Assembly: GCF_006476045.1 (NCBI RefSeq)
Contig: NZ_SRZY01000011.1
Location: forward strand, 248,001-312,000
Source of the DNA: Sphingobacterium lumbrici
Lineage (GTDB): Bacteria; Bacteroidota; Bacteroidia; Sphingobacteriales; Sphingobacteriaceae
Reading direction: 5' to 3'
Length of the DNA stretch: 64,000 nucleotides
The first letter of the stretch is position 1. Each line of letters begins with the position of its first letter. Position numbers and translations under genes: made by a program. A model generated the notes under the pieces. The model was not told the origin of the DNA. It saw only the letters and a program-made list of their open reading frames with translations, and did no database searches. Of this stretch, positions 25,018 to 33,841 are shown piece by piece.

Positions 25018-26253
25018 ATGAATACAAGTATTTCTATATTATTACTGTTAGGTTTTGTGATCTTTGTTTCCTGTGAGGGTAGACGACAGTCTAAAGGTGC
25101 TTTCGGTACGGTTTCCCAAAAAGATACGAGTGCGGTTCAGAAAAGTATTGTTCCAGCGGCGGATCAACTTTCTATTTATTTACCGTTGCTAACGGGGAAG
25201 AAAGTTGGGCTTATGGGCAATCAGACATCTATTGTAGGGACAGAAAAGCAGCACTTGGTTGATGTGTTATTGAGCGAAAAGGTGGATTTGAGATTTGGTT
25301 TTGCTCCTGAACATGGCTTTAGAGGTGATGTAGAGCGGGGGGAAAAAGTCAGTAACGACGTGGACTCGAAAACCGGACTTCCATTGTATACCTTATATGG
25401 AGGAAATGAAAAGCAGGACTCTATTGTCCAGTCAATCGATGTGATGATATTTGATCTGCAGGATGTAGGCGCTCGCTTTTATACCTATATCACTTCCATG
25501 CACCGTGTAATGGAGCTATGTGTAAGGCACAATAAAGAGTTGATCGTATTGGATAGGCCTAATCCCTGTGGCGATCAGGTAGAAGGACCGGTGCGTAAAG
25601 ATGATAAATTTAAATCCAATGTTTCCTTTCATAAAATTGCTATGGTACATGGTCTGACAGTAGGCGAACTGGCGAAGATGATTAATGGTGAAAAATGGCT
25701 AGAGGACGGGCAACAATGCAAATTGACAGTCATTCCGATCGAAAACTATACACATGCTTCCCTATATGAACTGCCTGTTATCCCGTCGCCAAGTCTGCCT
25801 AACCATTTGTCTGTGCGGTTGTATGCGTCACTTTGCTTGTTTGAAGGAACTGATATATCTATAGGAAGAGGAACGGACTGGCCTTTTCAGGTGGTAGGGC
25901 ATACTGATCCGGTTTATGGTGACTTCGCCTATACGCCCGGAGAAAAGGTTGGAATGGCAAAGCATGTGGAAGGGAAAGGGAAAAAATTATATGGCTTGGA
26001 TCTAAGAGGTTTGGATGCAGATAGTCAGCAATTCACGTTAAAGTACGTGCTTGATTTCTATAATAAGATGCCTGATAAGTCGAAATTCTTCACACGAGCA
26101 GAATTCTTTGATAAATTGGCTGGTACAGATGAATTGCGTAAGCAGATTCTGGCAGGAAAATCCGAAGCGGAAATTAAGGCCTCGTGGAAACCGGAATTAG
26201 ATATCTATAAGCAAATGCGTAAAAAATACCTCCTATATCCAGATTTTGAATAG
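25018..26253 (+). CDS. namZ: Exo-beta-N-acetylmuramidase, NamZ/DUF1343 family (GH171)
   Basis: NamZ-type enzymes release terminal MurNAc from peptidoglycan fragments. The 411-residue protein has a lipoprotein-like N-terminus (LLLLGFVIFVSCEG, Cys at about residue 19), then family signatures GLMGNQTSIV, FAPEHGFRGDVERGEKV, FDLQDVGARFYTYITSMH (about 142-159) and DRPNPCGDQVEGP, followed by PSPSLPNHLS. It precedes murQ and a sodium symporter, the expected downstream steps of MurNAc salvage. A fragment of a polysaccharide deacetylase gene follows directly. The assignment to the family is firm; the exact substrate is inferred. Confidence 0.93.
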   Translation: MNTSISILLLLGFVIFVSCEGRRQSKGAFGTVSQKDTSAVQKSIVPAADQLSIYLPLLTGKKVGLMGNQTSIVGTEKQHLVDVLLSEKVDLRFGFAPEHGFRGDVERGEKVSNDVDSKTGLPLYTLYGGNEKQDSIVQSIDVMIFDLQDVGARFYTYITSMHRVMELCVRHNKELIVLDRPNPCGDQVEGPVRKDDKFKSNVSFHKIAMVHGLTVGELAKMINGEKWLEDGQQCKLTVIPIENYTHASLYELPVIPSPSLPNHLSVRLYASLCLFEGTDISIGRGTDWPFQVVGHTDPVYGDFAYTPGEKVGMAKHVEGKGKKLYGLDLRGLDADSQQFTLKYVLDFYNKMPDKSKFFTRAEFFDKLAGTDELRKQILAGKSEAEIKASWKPELDIYKQMRKKYLLYPDFE

Positions 26254-26279
26254 GCAACAAAGGTAGAGTGGTCTAAGTG

Positions 26280-26447
26280 ATGCAATCCCGTTATGTAGCG
26301 ACGGAGGTGATTATTAATCGAATATATGCCTTAGAGGCTCAAAAAGGATTAAACGGAAGCATTATTCTTATTCACTTCGGTGCCGCTCGGAGAAGAAAAG
26401 ATAAGCTATATAAGCATCTTGACGAATTAATATGTGAATTAAGGTAA
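26280..26447 (+). pseudogene. C-terminal scar of a polysaccharide deacetylase gene
   Basis: An open frame of 55 residues reads SRYVATEVIINRIYALEAQK then GLNGSIILIHFGAARRRKDK and LYKHLDELICELR. This resembles the last stretch of NodB-type polysaccharide deacetylases of Bacteroidota (GLNGFILLxHxGT...DKxYxxLDELI). The catalytic NodB motifs are absent, so only the tail remains. It lies between NamZ and murQ, which suggests a deacetylase once belonged to this peptidoglycan cluster. Confidence 0.5.
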
Positions 26448-26570
26448 AAAATTATAATTTCGTACTATTGGAAAAGTTGTAGAATGGTTTCGCGTGTTTT
26501 TACGTGTTTTATAATTATTTTGCATATTTACGAAATGTTACCTACTACGGTAATCAGAATCTCTAATAAC

Positions 26571-27389
26571 ATGATAGATACGACAGAGAAAGATTCGAAC
26601 TACCAAGATTTGGACAAGATGTCTGTTCTTGAGTTATTGACGAATATAAATCAGGAGGACAAAACGGTTCCGTTGGTGGTTGAAAAGTCGATTCCTCAGA
26701 TAGAGCCTTTGGTAAACCTTGTGGTTGAGAAAATGAAATCGGGAGGAAGGTTGTTTTATATAGGTGCAGGTACGAGCGGCCGATTAGGGATATTGGATGC
26801 ATCGGAGTGTCCTCCGACATACGGAGTGCCATTTGATTGGGTGATCGGACTGATAGCAGGTGGAGATGTTGCAATCCGTAAAGCAGTTGAATTTGCTGAA
26901 GATGATATGGAACGTGCATGGAAAGATCTGGAAGAGTTTGCGATTAATTCAAATGATGTAGTGATTGGTATTGCAGCGTCGGGTACGACGCCTTATGTAC
27001 TAGGAGGACTTCGGAAAGCGAATGAAAGTGGAGTGGCAACGGGTTGTATTGTTTGTAATAGTAATTCTTCTATAGCCAAAGAGGCACAATTTCCTGTGGA
27101 AGTAATTGTAGGACCTGAATTTGTAACGGGATCTACACGAATGAAAGCTGGTACAGCGCAAAAATTGGTTTTAAATATGATCAGCACATCTGTAATGATA
27201 CAATTAGGTCGTGTAAAAGGTAATAAAATGGTGGATATGCAACTGTCTAATCATAAATTGGTAGGCCGTGGTGTACGGATGGTGATGGATGAAACAGGAG
27301 TGGATGAAGAAACTGCAACGGCTTTGATTGAGGAATTTGGAAATGTACGTAAGGCAATAGAAAACCATCAACATCTCACGAAGCATTAA
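26571..27389 (+). CDS. murQ: N-acetylmuramic acid 6-phosphate etherase
   Basis: MurQ cleaves the lactyl ether of MurNAc-6-phosphate to give GlcNAc-6-phosphate and lactate. The start at 26571 (MIDTTEKDSN) is chosen because the residues encoded from 26484 are not part of the family. The SIS domain shows GGRLFYIGAGTSGRLGILDA followed by SECPPT with the catalytic Glu, GIAASGTTPYV and STRMKAGTAQKLVLNM. The C-terminus is a small helical domain. Length (272 residues) is slightly short but normal. It links NamZ-derived MurNAc to central amino-sugar metabolism; a MurNAc kinase is not in the window. Confidence 0.96.
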   Translation: MIDTTEKDSNYQDLDKMSVLELLTNINQEDKTVPLVVEKSIPQIEPLVNLVVEKMKSGGRLFYIGAGTSGRLGILDASECPPTYGVPFDWVIGLIAGGDVAIRKAVEFAEDDMERAWKDLEEFAINSNDVVIGIAASGTTPYVLGGLRKANESGVATGCIVCNSNSSIAKEAQFPVEVIVGPEFVTGSTRMKAGTAQKLVLNMISTSVMIQLGRVKGNKMVDMQLSNHKLVGRGVRMVMDETGVDEETATALIEEFGNVRKAIENHQHLTKH

Positions 27390-27426
27390 TTTAACATGCT
27401 AACAATCTAACTTTAATTATAACAAC

Positions 27427-28920
27427 ATGTCTCCTATAACTCTTCTCGTATTCCTGGTGGTTTACTTTGGCGTACTATTAAGCGTATCTCATTTTACAGC
27501 TAAGAAATCATCTGATAACTCGACTTTTTTCGTTGCAAACAAGAATTCCAAATGGTACATGGTTGCATTTGGAATGATAGGAACAGCATTATCAGGGGTA
27601 ACCTTTATCTCTGTACCGGGAGCGGTTGGTCTCTCCAATTTTAGTTACTTTCAATTTGTCTTGGGAAATGTACTGGGCTTTTTGGTCATTGCATATCTCC
27701 TGCTTCCACTGTATTACCGTATGAACCTGACTTCTATATATACCTACCTAGAGGAAAGACTTGGGCACAGGAGCTATAAAACAGGTGCAATGATTTTTTT
27801 GATTTCTCGTACGATCGGATCCGCATTTCGTTTATACCTGGTTGCGATCATCCTTCAAAGGTTTATTTTTGATGCGTGGAATGTTCCTTTCGCTATGACC
27901 GTAGCGGTTTGCCTTTTATTAATATGGCTTTATACGAATAAGGGTGGGTTAAAGACGATTATTATTACCGATATGTTGCAGACATTCTGCTTATTGCTCG
28001 CTGTGCTGCTTTCGATCTTTTTCATGGCAGATGGTTTAGGGATTTCGGTATTCGAAGCTTTTGAAAAAGTAAAAGATAGTACCTACTCACAAATTTTCAT
28101 TTGGGAAAACCTTTTGGGTGATAAAAACCACTTTTGGAAACATATCATCGGCGGAGCCTTTGTTACCATTGCGATGACAGGACTGGATCAGGATTTGATG
28201 CAGAAAAATTTGAGTATGAAAACGATTGGTGAAGCACAAAAAAACATGTTGACATTTACCAGTATTTTTGTAGTCATTAACTTGTTTTTCTTGGCGGTGG
28301 GTGCATTGCTGTACATCTATGTCGGCGAGAAAGGAATTGATATCAGTGCTTTGCGTACACCTGACTATTTATATCCGGAGATAGCGCTGAATAATTTGAC
28401 GGTGGTAGCTGGTATTGTATTTATGATGGGCTTGACGGCAGCAACTTTTGCGACAACAGATTCTGCGCTTACTGCTTTGACAACCTCGTTCTGCATAGAT
28501 TTCCTCAATTTCAATAAAAAAGAGAATCCTGACGATCCAGCACTGGTGCGTTCAAGAAATATGGTGCATTTTGTGTTTTCAATTATCATGCTGTTTGTCA
28601 TACTTGTGTTTAGGTTAATAAACAATGATTCGGTAGTTACGGCCATATTTACAGCTGCAAGTTATACCTATGGTCCGCTTCTTGGATTGTTTGCTTTTGG
28701 TATTTTGACCAAAATGCAGGTGAACGATAAGTTGGTGCCTTATTTTTGTGTGCTCTCTCCTGTTTTATTGTTTGTGCTGAATACCTATTATATTGTGCCT
28801 TATACAGCGTATCGTATCGGATTCGAATTGATCGTGTATAATGGTTTAATAACATTTTTTTTACTGTTGGTGACGTCTCCGGGACAGATGTCTCAAGAAA
28901 AACAAGCTTCTCTTCGATAG
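27427..28920 (+). CDS. Sodium:solute symporter, probably for muropeptide sugars
   Basis: This 497-residue inner-membrane protein belongs to the SSS family, with 13 or so hydrophobic segments. Family features include the N-terminal LGNVLGFLVIAYLLLPLYYR, SIYTYLEERLGHRSYKTGA (about residues 102-120) and GLTAATFATTDSALTALTTS, which corresponds to the sodium-site helix. It starts 37 bases after murQ on the same strand. Context suggests import of unphosphorylated MurNAc or a related sugar by sodium symport, in place of the MurP PTS system of other bacteria. The substrate is inference. Confidence 0.9.
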   Translation: MSPITLLVFLVVYFGVLLSVSHFTAKKSSDNSTFFVANKNSKWYMVAFGMIGTALSGVTFISVPGAVGLSNFSYFQFVLGNVLGFLVIAYLLLPLYYRMNLTSIYTYLEERLGHRSYKTGAMIFLISRTIGSAFRLYLVAIILQRFIFDAWNVPFAMTVAVCLLLIWLYTNKGGLKTIIITDMLQTFCLLLAVLLSIFFMADGLGISVFEAFEKVKDSTYSQIFIWENLLGDKNHFWKHIIGGAFVTIAMTGLDQDLMQKNLSMKTIGEAQKNMLTFTSIFVVINLFFLAVGALLYIYVGEKGIDISALRTPDYLYPEIALNNLTVVAGIVFMMGLTAATFATTDSALTALTTSFCIDFLNFNKKENPDDPALVRSRNMVHFVFSIIMLFVILVFRLINNDSVVTAIFTAASYTYGPLLGLFAFGILTKMQVNDKLVPYFCVLSPVLLFVLNTYYIVPYTAYRIGFELIVYNGLITFFLLLVTSPGQMSQEKQASLR

Positions 28921-28979
28921 CGAAGCTTAACGTTTCTTCTAAAAGAGAGATATTATTAGGTGAGAAACGAAGATTTATT

Positions 28980-29470
28980 TTAATCAAAATTTCTTTCGTC
29001 GCTTGGACCGCGACAGGTTCATACTTTTGTCTTGCCAAAAGTGTACAAACCTGCCTGCCGACAGGCAGGAGCGTGTCGCTGTACCCATTTGCCACATTGG
29101 TTAGTGCCTCCTCCTGCAATTGGCAAATGGCTAAGGCGACATTTTTCGAATTTGTAAGGATAGTGCTTTATTCTTAAATATTATTTTATACCTCAGCAGA
29201 ATTTAAAAGGACGGCCTTAGCGGATTTGGACGAGCAGGCCGTAGATGATGTGTTGCAGAAACGTATACTTAGCACTTAACCAAGCAGATATCAGCCTTTG
29301 CTTTGGGACGGAGCAGTGGAGGCCTAAGAGCTGCGCACTGCATCATCGCGTAGCCGAAACGACAAATACGGTACAGCCTTGATTATCTTCGATGAACTCG
29401 CAAGCTCGGTTTGTTTGCTTCTTTATTCATCAAAGGAATAAAGAAGGCCTTGTCGTGGCAACGACGGACA
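28980..29470. repeat. Repeat-rich intergenic region
   Basis: The 700-base gap between the symporter and the purine nucleoside phosphorylase gene holds CCTGCCTGCCGACAGGCAGG (29050-29069), an inverted repeat CATTTGCCA/TGGCAAATG (29086-29094 and 29121-29129) and TCGCAAGCTCGGTTT (29398-29412), strings shared with 20530-20650. A minus-strand open frame of 156 codons across part of it reads through the palindrome and is not credible as a gene. This looks like a composite dispersed repeat. Confidence 0.6.
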
Positions 29471-29607
29471 GGTGGAGCGAGGGACAAAAAAAATGTCTAA
29501 AATAAATCTTCCTTTTTATTATTCACTTTTTTACTCAAAAATGAAAGTTGAGCTCAAAGATGAAAAAGGTTAACGCAAATATAGTTGTATACGTACGTAA
29601 CTTTATC

Positions 29608-29615
29608 TAAGTTTG
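29608..29615 (+). promoter_or_regulatory. -7 box (TAAGTTTG) for the purine nucleoside phosphorylase gene
   Basis: TATCTAAGTTTG (29604-29615) ends 20 bases before the chosen ATG at 29636, which supports that start over the upstream in-frame one at 29585. Confidence 0.65.
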
Positions 29616-29635
29616 AATCTAAGTTTTTTTTATAC

Positions 29636-30451
29636 ATGTATCATTTAATAAACGAAACAATATCTGCTATCCGTCGTAAAATCGACGATTTTATACCCGA
29701 ATTTGGAATTATATTAGGCACCGGCTTGGGTAAGCTAGTCAATGAAATTGAAATAGAGCATCAACTCATGTATGCTAATATTCCTAATTTCCCGATTTCT
29801 ACGGTTGAATTTCATTCCGGTAAACTTATTTTCGGCAAGTTGAATGGTCGGAATGTGGTGGCTATGCAAGGCCGTCTTCATTATTATGAAGGATACGACA
29901 TGCAGGAAATTACTTTCCCGGTACGGATTATGAAAGCTCTTGGTGTGCAGAAGCTGTTTGTGTCGAATGCGTCGGGATCTTTAAATCCGGCCATCCAAAA
30001 GGGACATGTCGGGATTATTGACGATCATATTAATCTTTTGCCGGATAATCCGCTCCGTGGGTCTAACGATGACGATTTTGGACCTCGGTTTCCGGATATG
30101 AGTACACCATATGATAAGAGGATGCTGCAGCAGGGCTTAGAGATAGCTAAAAAACTGAACGTCACGGCGCATAAAGTGGTGTATGTCGCTGCTCCGGGAC
30201 CTAATTTAGAAACAAGAGCTGAATATCGGTACATGCGGATTATAGGTGGTGATATTGTCGGCATGAGTACGGTGCCTGAGGTAATTGTAGCGAATCACAT
30301 GGGACTTCCCGTTTTTGCTATATCCGTGGTTACGGATGAAGGATATCATACCGATTTAAAACCTGTGTCATTGACAGAAATTGTTGCGGTAGCGGCCGAG
30401 GCTGAGCCAAAGCTTACAGCGATATTGAAGGAATTAATCGCATTGCAATAG
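29636..30451 (+). CDS. Purine nucleoside phosphorylase (inosine/guanosine type)
   Basis: The enzyme phosphorolyses purine nucleosides to base and ribose-1-phosphate in the cytosol. The 271-residue protein carries the trimeric PNP signatures: FGIILGTGLGKL (phosphate loop), VVAMQGRLHYYEGY, LFVSNASGSLNP, GHVGIIDDHIN, AAPGPNLETRAEYR and VGMSTVPEVIVANH. The ATG at 29636 follows the promoter box, whereas the frame upstream would start before it. No salvage partners adjoin. The porin gene downstream has its own promoter. Confidence 0.95.
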   Translation: MYHLINETISAIRRKIDDFIPEFGIILGTGLGKLVNEIEIEHQLMYANIPNFPISTVEFHSGKLIFGKLNGRNVVAMQGRLHYYEGYDMQEITFPVRIMKALGVQKLFVSNASGSLNPAIQKGHVGIIDDHINLLPDNPLRGSNDDDFGPRFPDMSTPYDKRMLQQGLEIAKKLNVTAHKVVYVAAPGPNLETRAEYRYMRIIGGDIVGMSTVPEVIVANHMGLPVFAISVVTDEGYHTDLKPVSLTEIVAVAAEAEPKLTAILKELIALQ

Positions 30452-30496
30452 TGTTTAATATCACTCTTCTAACTTGCATATAAACGGCAAGTTATC

Positions 30497-30504
30497 TAAG
30501 TTTG
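30497..30504 (+). promoter_or_regulatory. -7 box (TAAGTTTG) for the putative porin gene
   Basis: TATCTAAGTTTG (30493-30504) ends 20 bases before the ATG at 30525, the same spacing as at the purine nucleoside phosphorylase gene. Confidence 0.65.
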
Positions 30505-30524
30505 CTGGATAATAAATAGATTAC

Positions 30525-32507
30525 ATGAAGTATTTGATACGCATTCTTTTTAGTGTTGTGGTGTTGGCGGGCGTAACTTCGAAAGGTTATGCTCAGGTAG
30601 ATGAGGAATTTAGTAGTGCGTTGGACTCGGCTCGTGCGTTGGAAGATAACAAAAAGGATTCAGTGGTCTTTAGTGCAAAATATGTGCGGTACGCTACGCT
30701 AAATATGTTGAAAAACGCATCGTATACTAAGCAGATAGATACCACACACTACAATTTTCAATATTACAATCCCCAGAATCATCCATGGAATCCTAGTATA
30801 CATTTAGGATCTTATGGACTAGCAACGAGGGATCTGCTTTTTAATCCGAATAAATCTATTGGATTTCAGCCTGGTTTTCACGCATTGGAAAGGTATTTGC
30901 TGACATCTGATTCGGTAATCTATTATAGGGCCAGAGCGAGGTATTCTGAACTTTACGTAGTAGGATTTCTTTTTGATGATCAGGTGTTTAAAGCGAAATT
31001 GGCGCAAAATATAAATCCAAACTGGAATGTTGGGGTTCGGTATGACGCTACAAATACAGATGGGTATTTTTCAAACCAGACTTATGCCGATCGTAAAGGG
31101 GCTGTGTTCTCTTGGTACGAATCGCCCAATCGACGTTATAATATGCTGGTTAATGCGGCATTTAATAAAATCGATGCAACGGAGAATGGTTCGGTCATTA
31201 ACGATAGTGTTTTTAGGGATAAGAATCTTTCATCGTTGCACGGTGTTCCTACTCGTTTAAGTGGGCAACAGGCTGGCCGGCCATATAATAAATGGCTGGA
31301 TAACGGACTGTTTCTGCGTCAGTCATTTTATATCGGAAGGTTGGATACCTTAAATGCGGGTTTGCCTGAAATGGAAATTCACCCCACCAATGCGTTTGCA
31401 CATAATTCATCTATCAGGCAGCGAAAGTATATTTTCTTTAAAAATGAAGAAGACCTGTATGGAGCTTTCCCCTTTGGGAATGCGGGCTTGGTGCAAGATA
31501 CAACCAAGATTACTACGATATCTAATGAGTTTACCTATTCTTTTTATTTACGGAATAAATCGTTGTTAAAAAATGAGGCGAAACTGAATCTTGGTTTTCA
31601 AAATGACTTAATCTGGTATGAAGATAGTCTGTTAAATGATTTTTTTCAAAATAGTGCCGTTAAAGGAGATCTTAGTTACCAATTCAGTAATAAAGTAAAT
31701 TTGAAATTGGCTGTAAACCAAGTTGTACTGGGAAGAAATGTGGGCGATTTTTTATATGAAGCAAATGCTGATGTATTTGTAGGGGATAAAATAGGTCGAG
31801 TTTCTATTGGGGCCTATTCGCAAAATAAATCGCCCGAAATGACGTTTTCCCGAATGAACTACACATACCACACCTGGTCGAGTAGTCTGGACAAGGAAAA
31901 GACGCAAAATCTATCGTTCAAGTACCAGAATGATAAAATCGGATTCTCCGGGAAAGCGGAATATTTTTTAATTAGTAATTACCTCTATTTTAAAGAAATG
32001 GCAAATCCGAATGACGATGAACGTTTGGAGAAGTTAATTGAACCGGCTCAATATGATAACCTTAATTTGTTGAAATTAAGTGTAGGGCAAAACTTTAGAT
32101 TTGGCAATTTCCATTTGGATAATTTGGTGGTGTATCAGAAATCGGACGCGATGGATGTATTAGCAACTCCTGAACTATATACCTGGCATAGTCTTTATTA
32201 CGGTGATGTCGCCTACAAAGTTCTGGATTTTAGAATAGGAGTGGATGGAAAATTTAATACACCATTTAAAACACCTTCCTATGCGATCAATGCGGGACAG
32301 TTTTATAATGATAATGTGGGGTTGGAATTTTCTACTTATCCTATTGTGGATGTATGGGCTACGGCAAATCTTAAGCGTGTAAATTTGTTTATCAGTTATA
32401 ATTTTGTCAACCAACATATCTATCCCAAAGGGTATTATTCTGTGCGAAGATATCCAATGAATCCTGCAAACCTGCGTTTCGGCGTTTCTTGGAAGTTTTA
32501 TGACTAA
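30525..32507 (+). CDS. Putative porin (Porin_10-like outer-membrane protein)
   Basis: The 660-residue protein begins with a signal peptide (YLIRILFSVVVLAGVTSKGYA), followed by a strand-rich sequence with alternating aromatic and polar residues through to a C-terminal strand ending in FGVSWKFYD, as expected for an outer-membrane beta-barrel. Segments such as YYNPQNHPWNPSIHLGSYGLA and NVGVRYDATNTDGYFSNQT fit the Bacteroidota putative-porin family. No plug or carboxypeptidase-like domain is present, so it is not a TonB receptor. The substrate is unknown. Confidence 0.85.
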   Translation: MKYLIRILFSVVVLAGVTSKGYAQVDEEFSSALDSARALEDNKKDSVVFSAKYVRYATLNMLKNASYTKQIDTTHYNFQYYNPQNHPWNPSIHLGSYGLATRDLLFNPNKSIGFQPGFHALERYLLTSDSVIYYRARARYSELYVVGFLFDDQVFKAKLAQNINPNWNVGVRYDATNTDGYFSNQTYADRKGAVFSWYESPNRRYNMLVNAAFNKIDATENGSVINDSVFRDKNLSSLHGVPTRLSGQQAGRPYNKWLDNGLFLRQSFYIGRLDTLNAGLPEMEIHPTNAFAHNSSIRQRKYIFFKNEEDLYGAFPFGNAGLVQDTTKITTISNEFTYSFYLRNKSLLKNEAKLNLGFQNDLIWYEDSLLNDFFQNSAVKGDLSYQFSNKVNLKLAVNQVVLGRNVGDFLYEANADVFVGDKIGRVSIGAYSQNKSPEMTFSRMNYTYHTWSSSLDKEKTQNLSFKYQNDKIGFSGKAEYFLISNYLYFKEMANPNDDERLEKLIEPAQYDNLNLLKLSVGQNFRFGNFHLDNLVVYQKSDAMDVLATPELYTWHSLYYGDVAYKVLDFRIGVDGKFNTPFKTPSYAINAGQFYNDNVGLEFSTYPIVDVWATANLKRVNLFISYNFVNQHIYPKGYYSVRRYPMNPANLRFGVSWKFYD

Positions 32508-32591
32508 AATTTATGTAATTGTTTTTTAGTTGATTGCGTAAGGGCTGTTAAAAAATGTTTGTAAAATATTTTGAAACTAAAAATTAAGACC

Positions 32592-32599
32592 TATATTTG
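32592..32599 (+). promoter_or_regulatory. -7 box (TATATTTG) for the tRNA-Val genes
   Basis: TATATTTG lies 18 bases before the first tRNA, with TTG about 20 bases further upstream in the -33 position. Confidence 0.65.
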
Positions 32600-32617
32600 C
32601 ACACGCAATTAGCAAAA

Positions 32618-32692
32618 GGAGAATTAGCTCAGCTGGTTCAGAGCACCTGCCTTACAAGCAGGGGGTCACTGGTTCGAACCCAGTATTCTCCA
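32618..32692 (+). tRNA. tRNA-Val (anticodon TAC)
   Basis: The 75-base cloverleaf has acceptor GGAGAAT/ATTCTCC, D-arm GCTC/GAGC, anticodon stem CCTGC/GCAGG with loop CTTACAA (anticodon TAC at 32653-32655), and T-arm ACTGG-TTCGAAC-CCAGT. The 3' CCA is not encoded. Confidence 0.97.
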
Positions 32693-32703
32693 CAAACAGC
32701 ATC

Positions 32704-32778
32704 GGGAGATTAGCTCAGCTGGTTCAGAGCACCTGCCTTACAAGCAGGGGGTCACTGGTTCGAACCCAGTATCTCCCA
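32704..32778 (+). tRNA. tRNA-Val (anticodon TAC), second copy
   Basis: This is identical to the preceding tRNA except in the acceptor stem (GGGAGAT/ATCTCCC), with anticodon TAC. It is separated by 11 bases, consistent with a tandem duplication processed from one transcript. Confidence 0.97.
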
Positions 32779-32783
32779 CACTA

Positions 32784-32805
32784 AGCATCCATTTGGATGC
32801 TTTTG
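32784..32805 (+). terminator. Hairpin between the second and third tRNA-Val genes
   Basis: AGCATCC-ATTT-GGATGCT followed by four T forms a short terminator. The third tRNA would then need readthrough or its own promoter. Confidence 0.55.
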
Positions 32806-32818
32806 TTATATATAAAAT

Positions 32819-32893
32819 GGGGGTTTAGCTCAGCTGGTTTAGAGCACTACCTCGACAAGGTAGGGGTCACTGGTTCGAACCCAGTAATCCCCA
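32819..32893 (+). tRNA. tRNA-Val (anticodon GAC) with C at position 33
   Basis: Acceptor GGGGGTT/AATCCCC (one G-T pair), D-arm GCTC/GAGC, anticodon stem CTACC/GGTAG with loop TCGACAA, T-arm identical to the other two. The anticodon at loop positions 3-5 is GAC, reading GUC and GUU codons. The base before it (position 33) is C rather than the near-universal T. Confidence 0.9.
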
Positions 32894-32896
32894 CAT

Positions 32897-32926
32897 AAAA
32901 AGAGTTTCCGTAAGGAAGCTCTTTTT
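32897..32926 (+). terminator. Terminator after the tRNA-Val genes
   Basis: AAAGAGTTTCC-GTAA-GGAAGCTCTTT (one G-T pair) is followed by T residues directly after the last tRNA. Confidence 0.85.
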
Positions 32927-33010
32927 CTTTTATGGAGCTATTCAAAAACTTGATAATTTTTTAACTATCTGAAAATGATGAGTTAACAGTTGTTTTGTTT
33001 TTTTGTATAC

Positions 33011-33841
33011 ATGAAGAGAGAAGTCGATTTAGTAATACTTTCTGATGTACATCTCGGAACCTATGGATGTCGGGCACAAGAATTACTCCACTATTTGTAT
33101 TCCATCAAACCTGCAAAACTGGTATTGAATGGCGATATCATGGATATCTGGCAGTTTAAAAAAAGCTATTTTCCTGATCAGCATCTGAAAGTGATTAAGT
33201 ATCTGTTTGATATGGCATATCAAGGTTGTGAAGTAATCTATATTACAGGTAATCACGATGAGATGTTGCGCAAATTCACTAACATACATTTTGGTAATAT
33301 CCAATTGGTGGATAAGCTGGTGCTGCATTTGGGTAATAAACGAGCGTGGATATTTCACGGGGATGTATTCGATGCTTCTATTCAACATTCCAAGTGGTTG
33401 GCAAAGTTAGGTGGGTGGGGGTACGATCGGCTTATTGGATTGAATAATTTGATGAACTGGATTCTTGTCCGATTAGGGAAGGAGAAGTACTCGCTCTCTA
33501 AAAGGATCAAAAACTCGGTAAAAAAGGCCGTTAAATTTATTTCAGATTTCGAACAGACCGCTTCGGAGCTAGCTATTGAAAGTGAATACGACTATGTGAT
33601 ATGCGGACATATCCATCAGCCACAAATCAGAACAGTGGTCACGAAAAAAGGTTCGTGTATATATATGAATTCGGGCGACTGGATTGAAAATCTTTCTGCA
33701 TTAGAGTATCATAATGGTGAATGGGATATGTTTGGTTATGAAGAAAAAAAGGGTACACTCGGAAGATATCCGATACATGATATGCTGCTTAATTATTCAT
33801 TGGAGAATATATTGGAGCGTGTGCGTGTACAAAGTCTTTAA
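33011..33841 (+). CDS. LpxH-like UDP-2,3-diacylglucosamine diphosphatase family phosphoesterase
   Basis: This is a calcineurin-like phosphoesterase. The start at 33011 (MKREVDLVILSD) is preferred over an upstream TTG. Metal-binding motifs are in order: LSDVHLG, LNGDIMDIW, TGNHDEM, HGDVFD and CGHIHQPQ. These match LpxH-type enzymes that make lipid X for lipid A, although the 276-residue length and RLGKEKYSLSKRIKNSVKKA insert are typical of the YbbF-like subgroup in Bacteroidota. It converges on the FMN reductase gene with a 4-base overlap. Confidence 0.85.
   Translation: MKREVDLVILSDVHLGTYGCRAQELLHYLYSIKPAKLVLNGDIMDIWQFKKSYFPDQHLKVIKYLFDMAYQGCEVIYITGNHDEMLRKFTNIHFGNIQLVDKLVLHLGNKRAWIFHGDVFDASIQHSKWLAKLGGWGYDRLIGLNNLMNWILVRLGKEKYSLSKRIKNSVKKAVKFISDFEQTASELAIESEYDYVICGHIHQPQIRTVVTKKGSCIYMNSGDWIENLSALEYHNGEWDMFGYEEKKGTLGRYPIHDMLLNYSLENILERVRVQSL

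Noticed and set aside
26484..26570. Upstream start for murQ giving 29 extra hydrophobic residues
   Set aside because: MurQ is a cytosolic enzyme and its family begins near MIDTTEKDSN; the extra residues look like translated leader.
28649..29119. Minus-strand open frame of 156 codons overlapping the end of the sodium symporter gene
   Set aside because: It reads through the dispersed palindrome (giving LPVGRQVCTLL) and antisense to a well-supported gene; such frames are a known by-product of this repeat.
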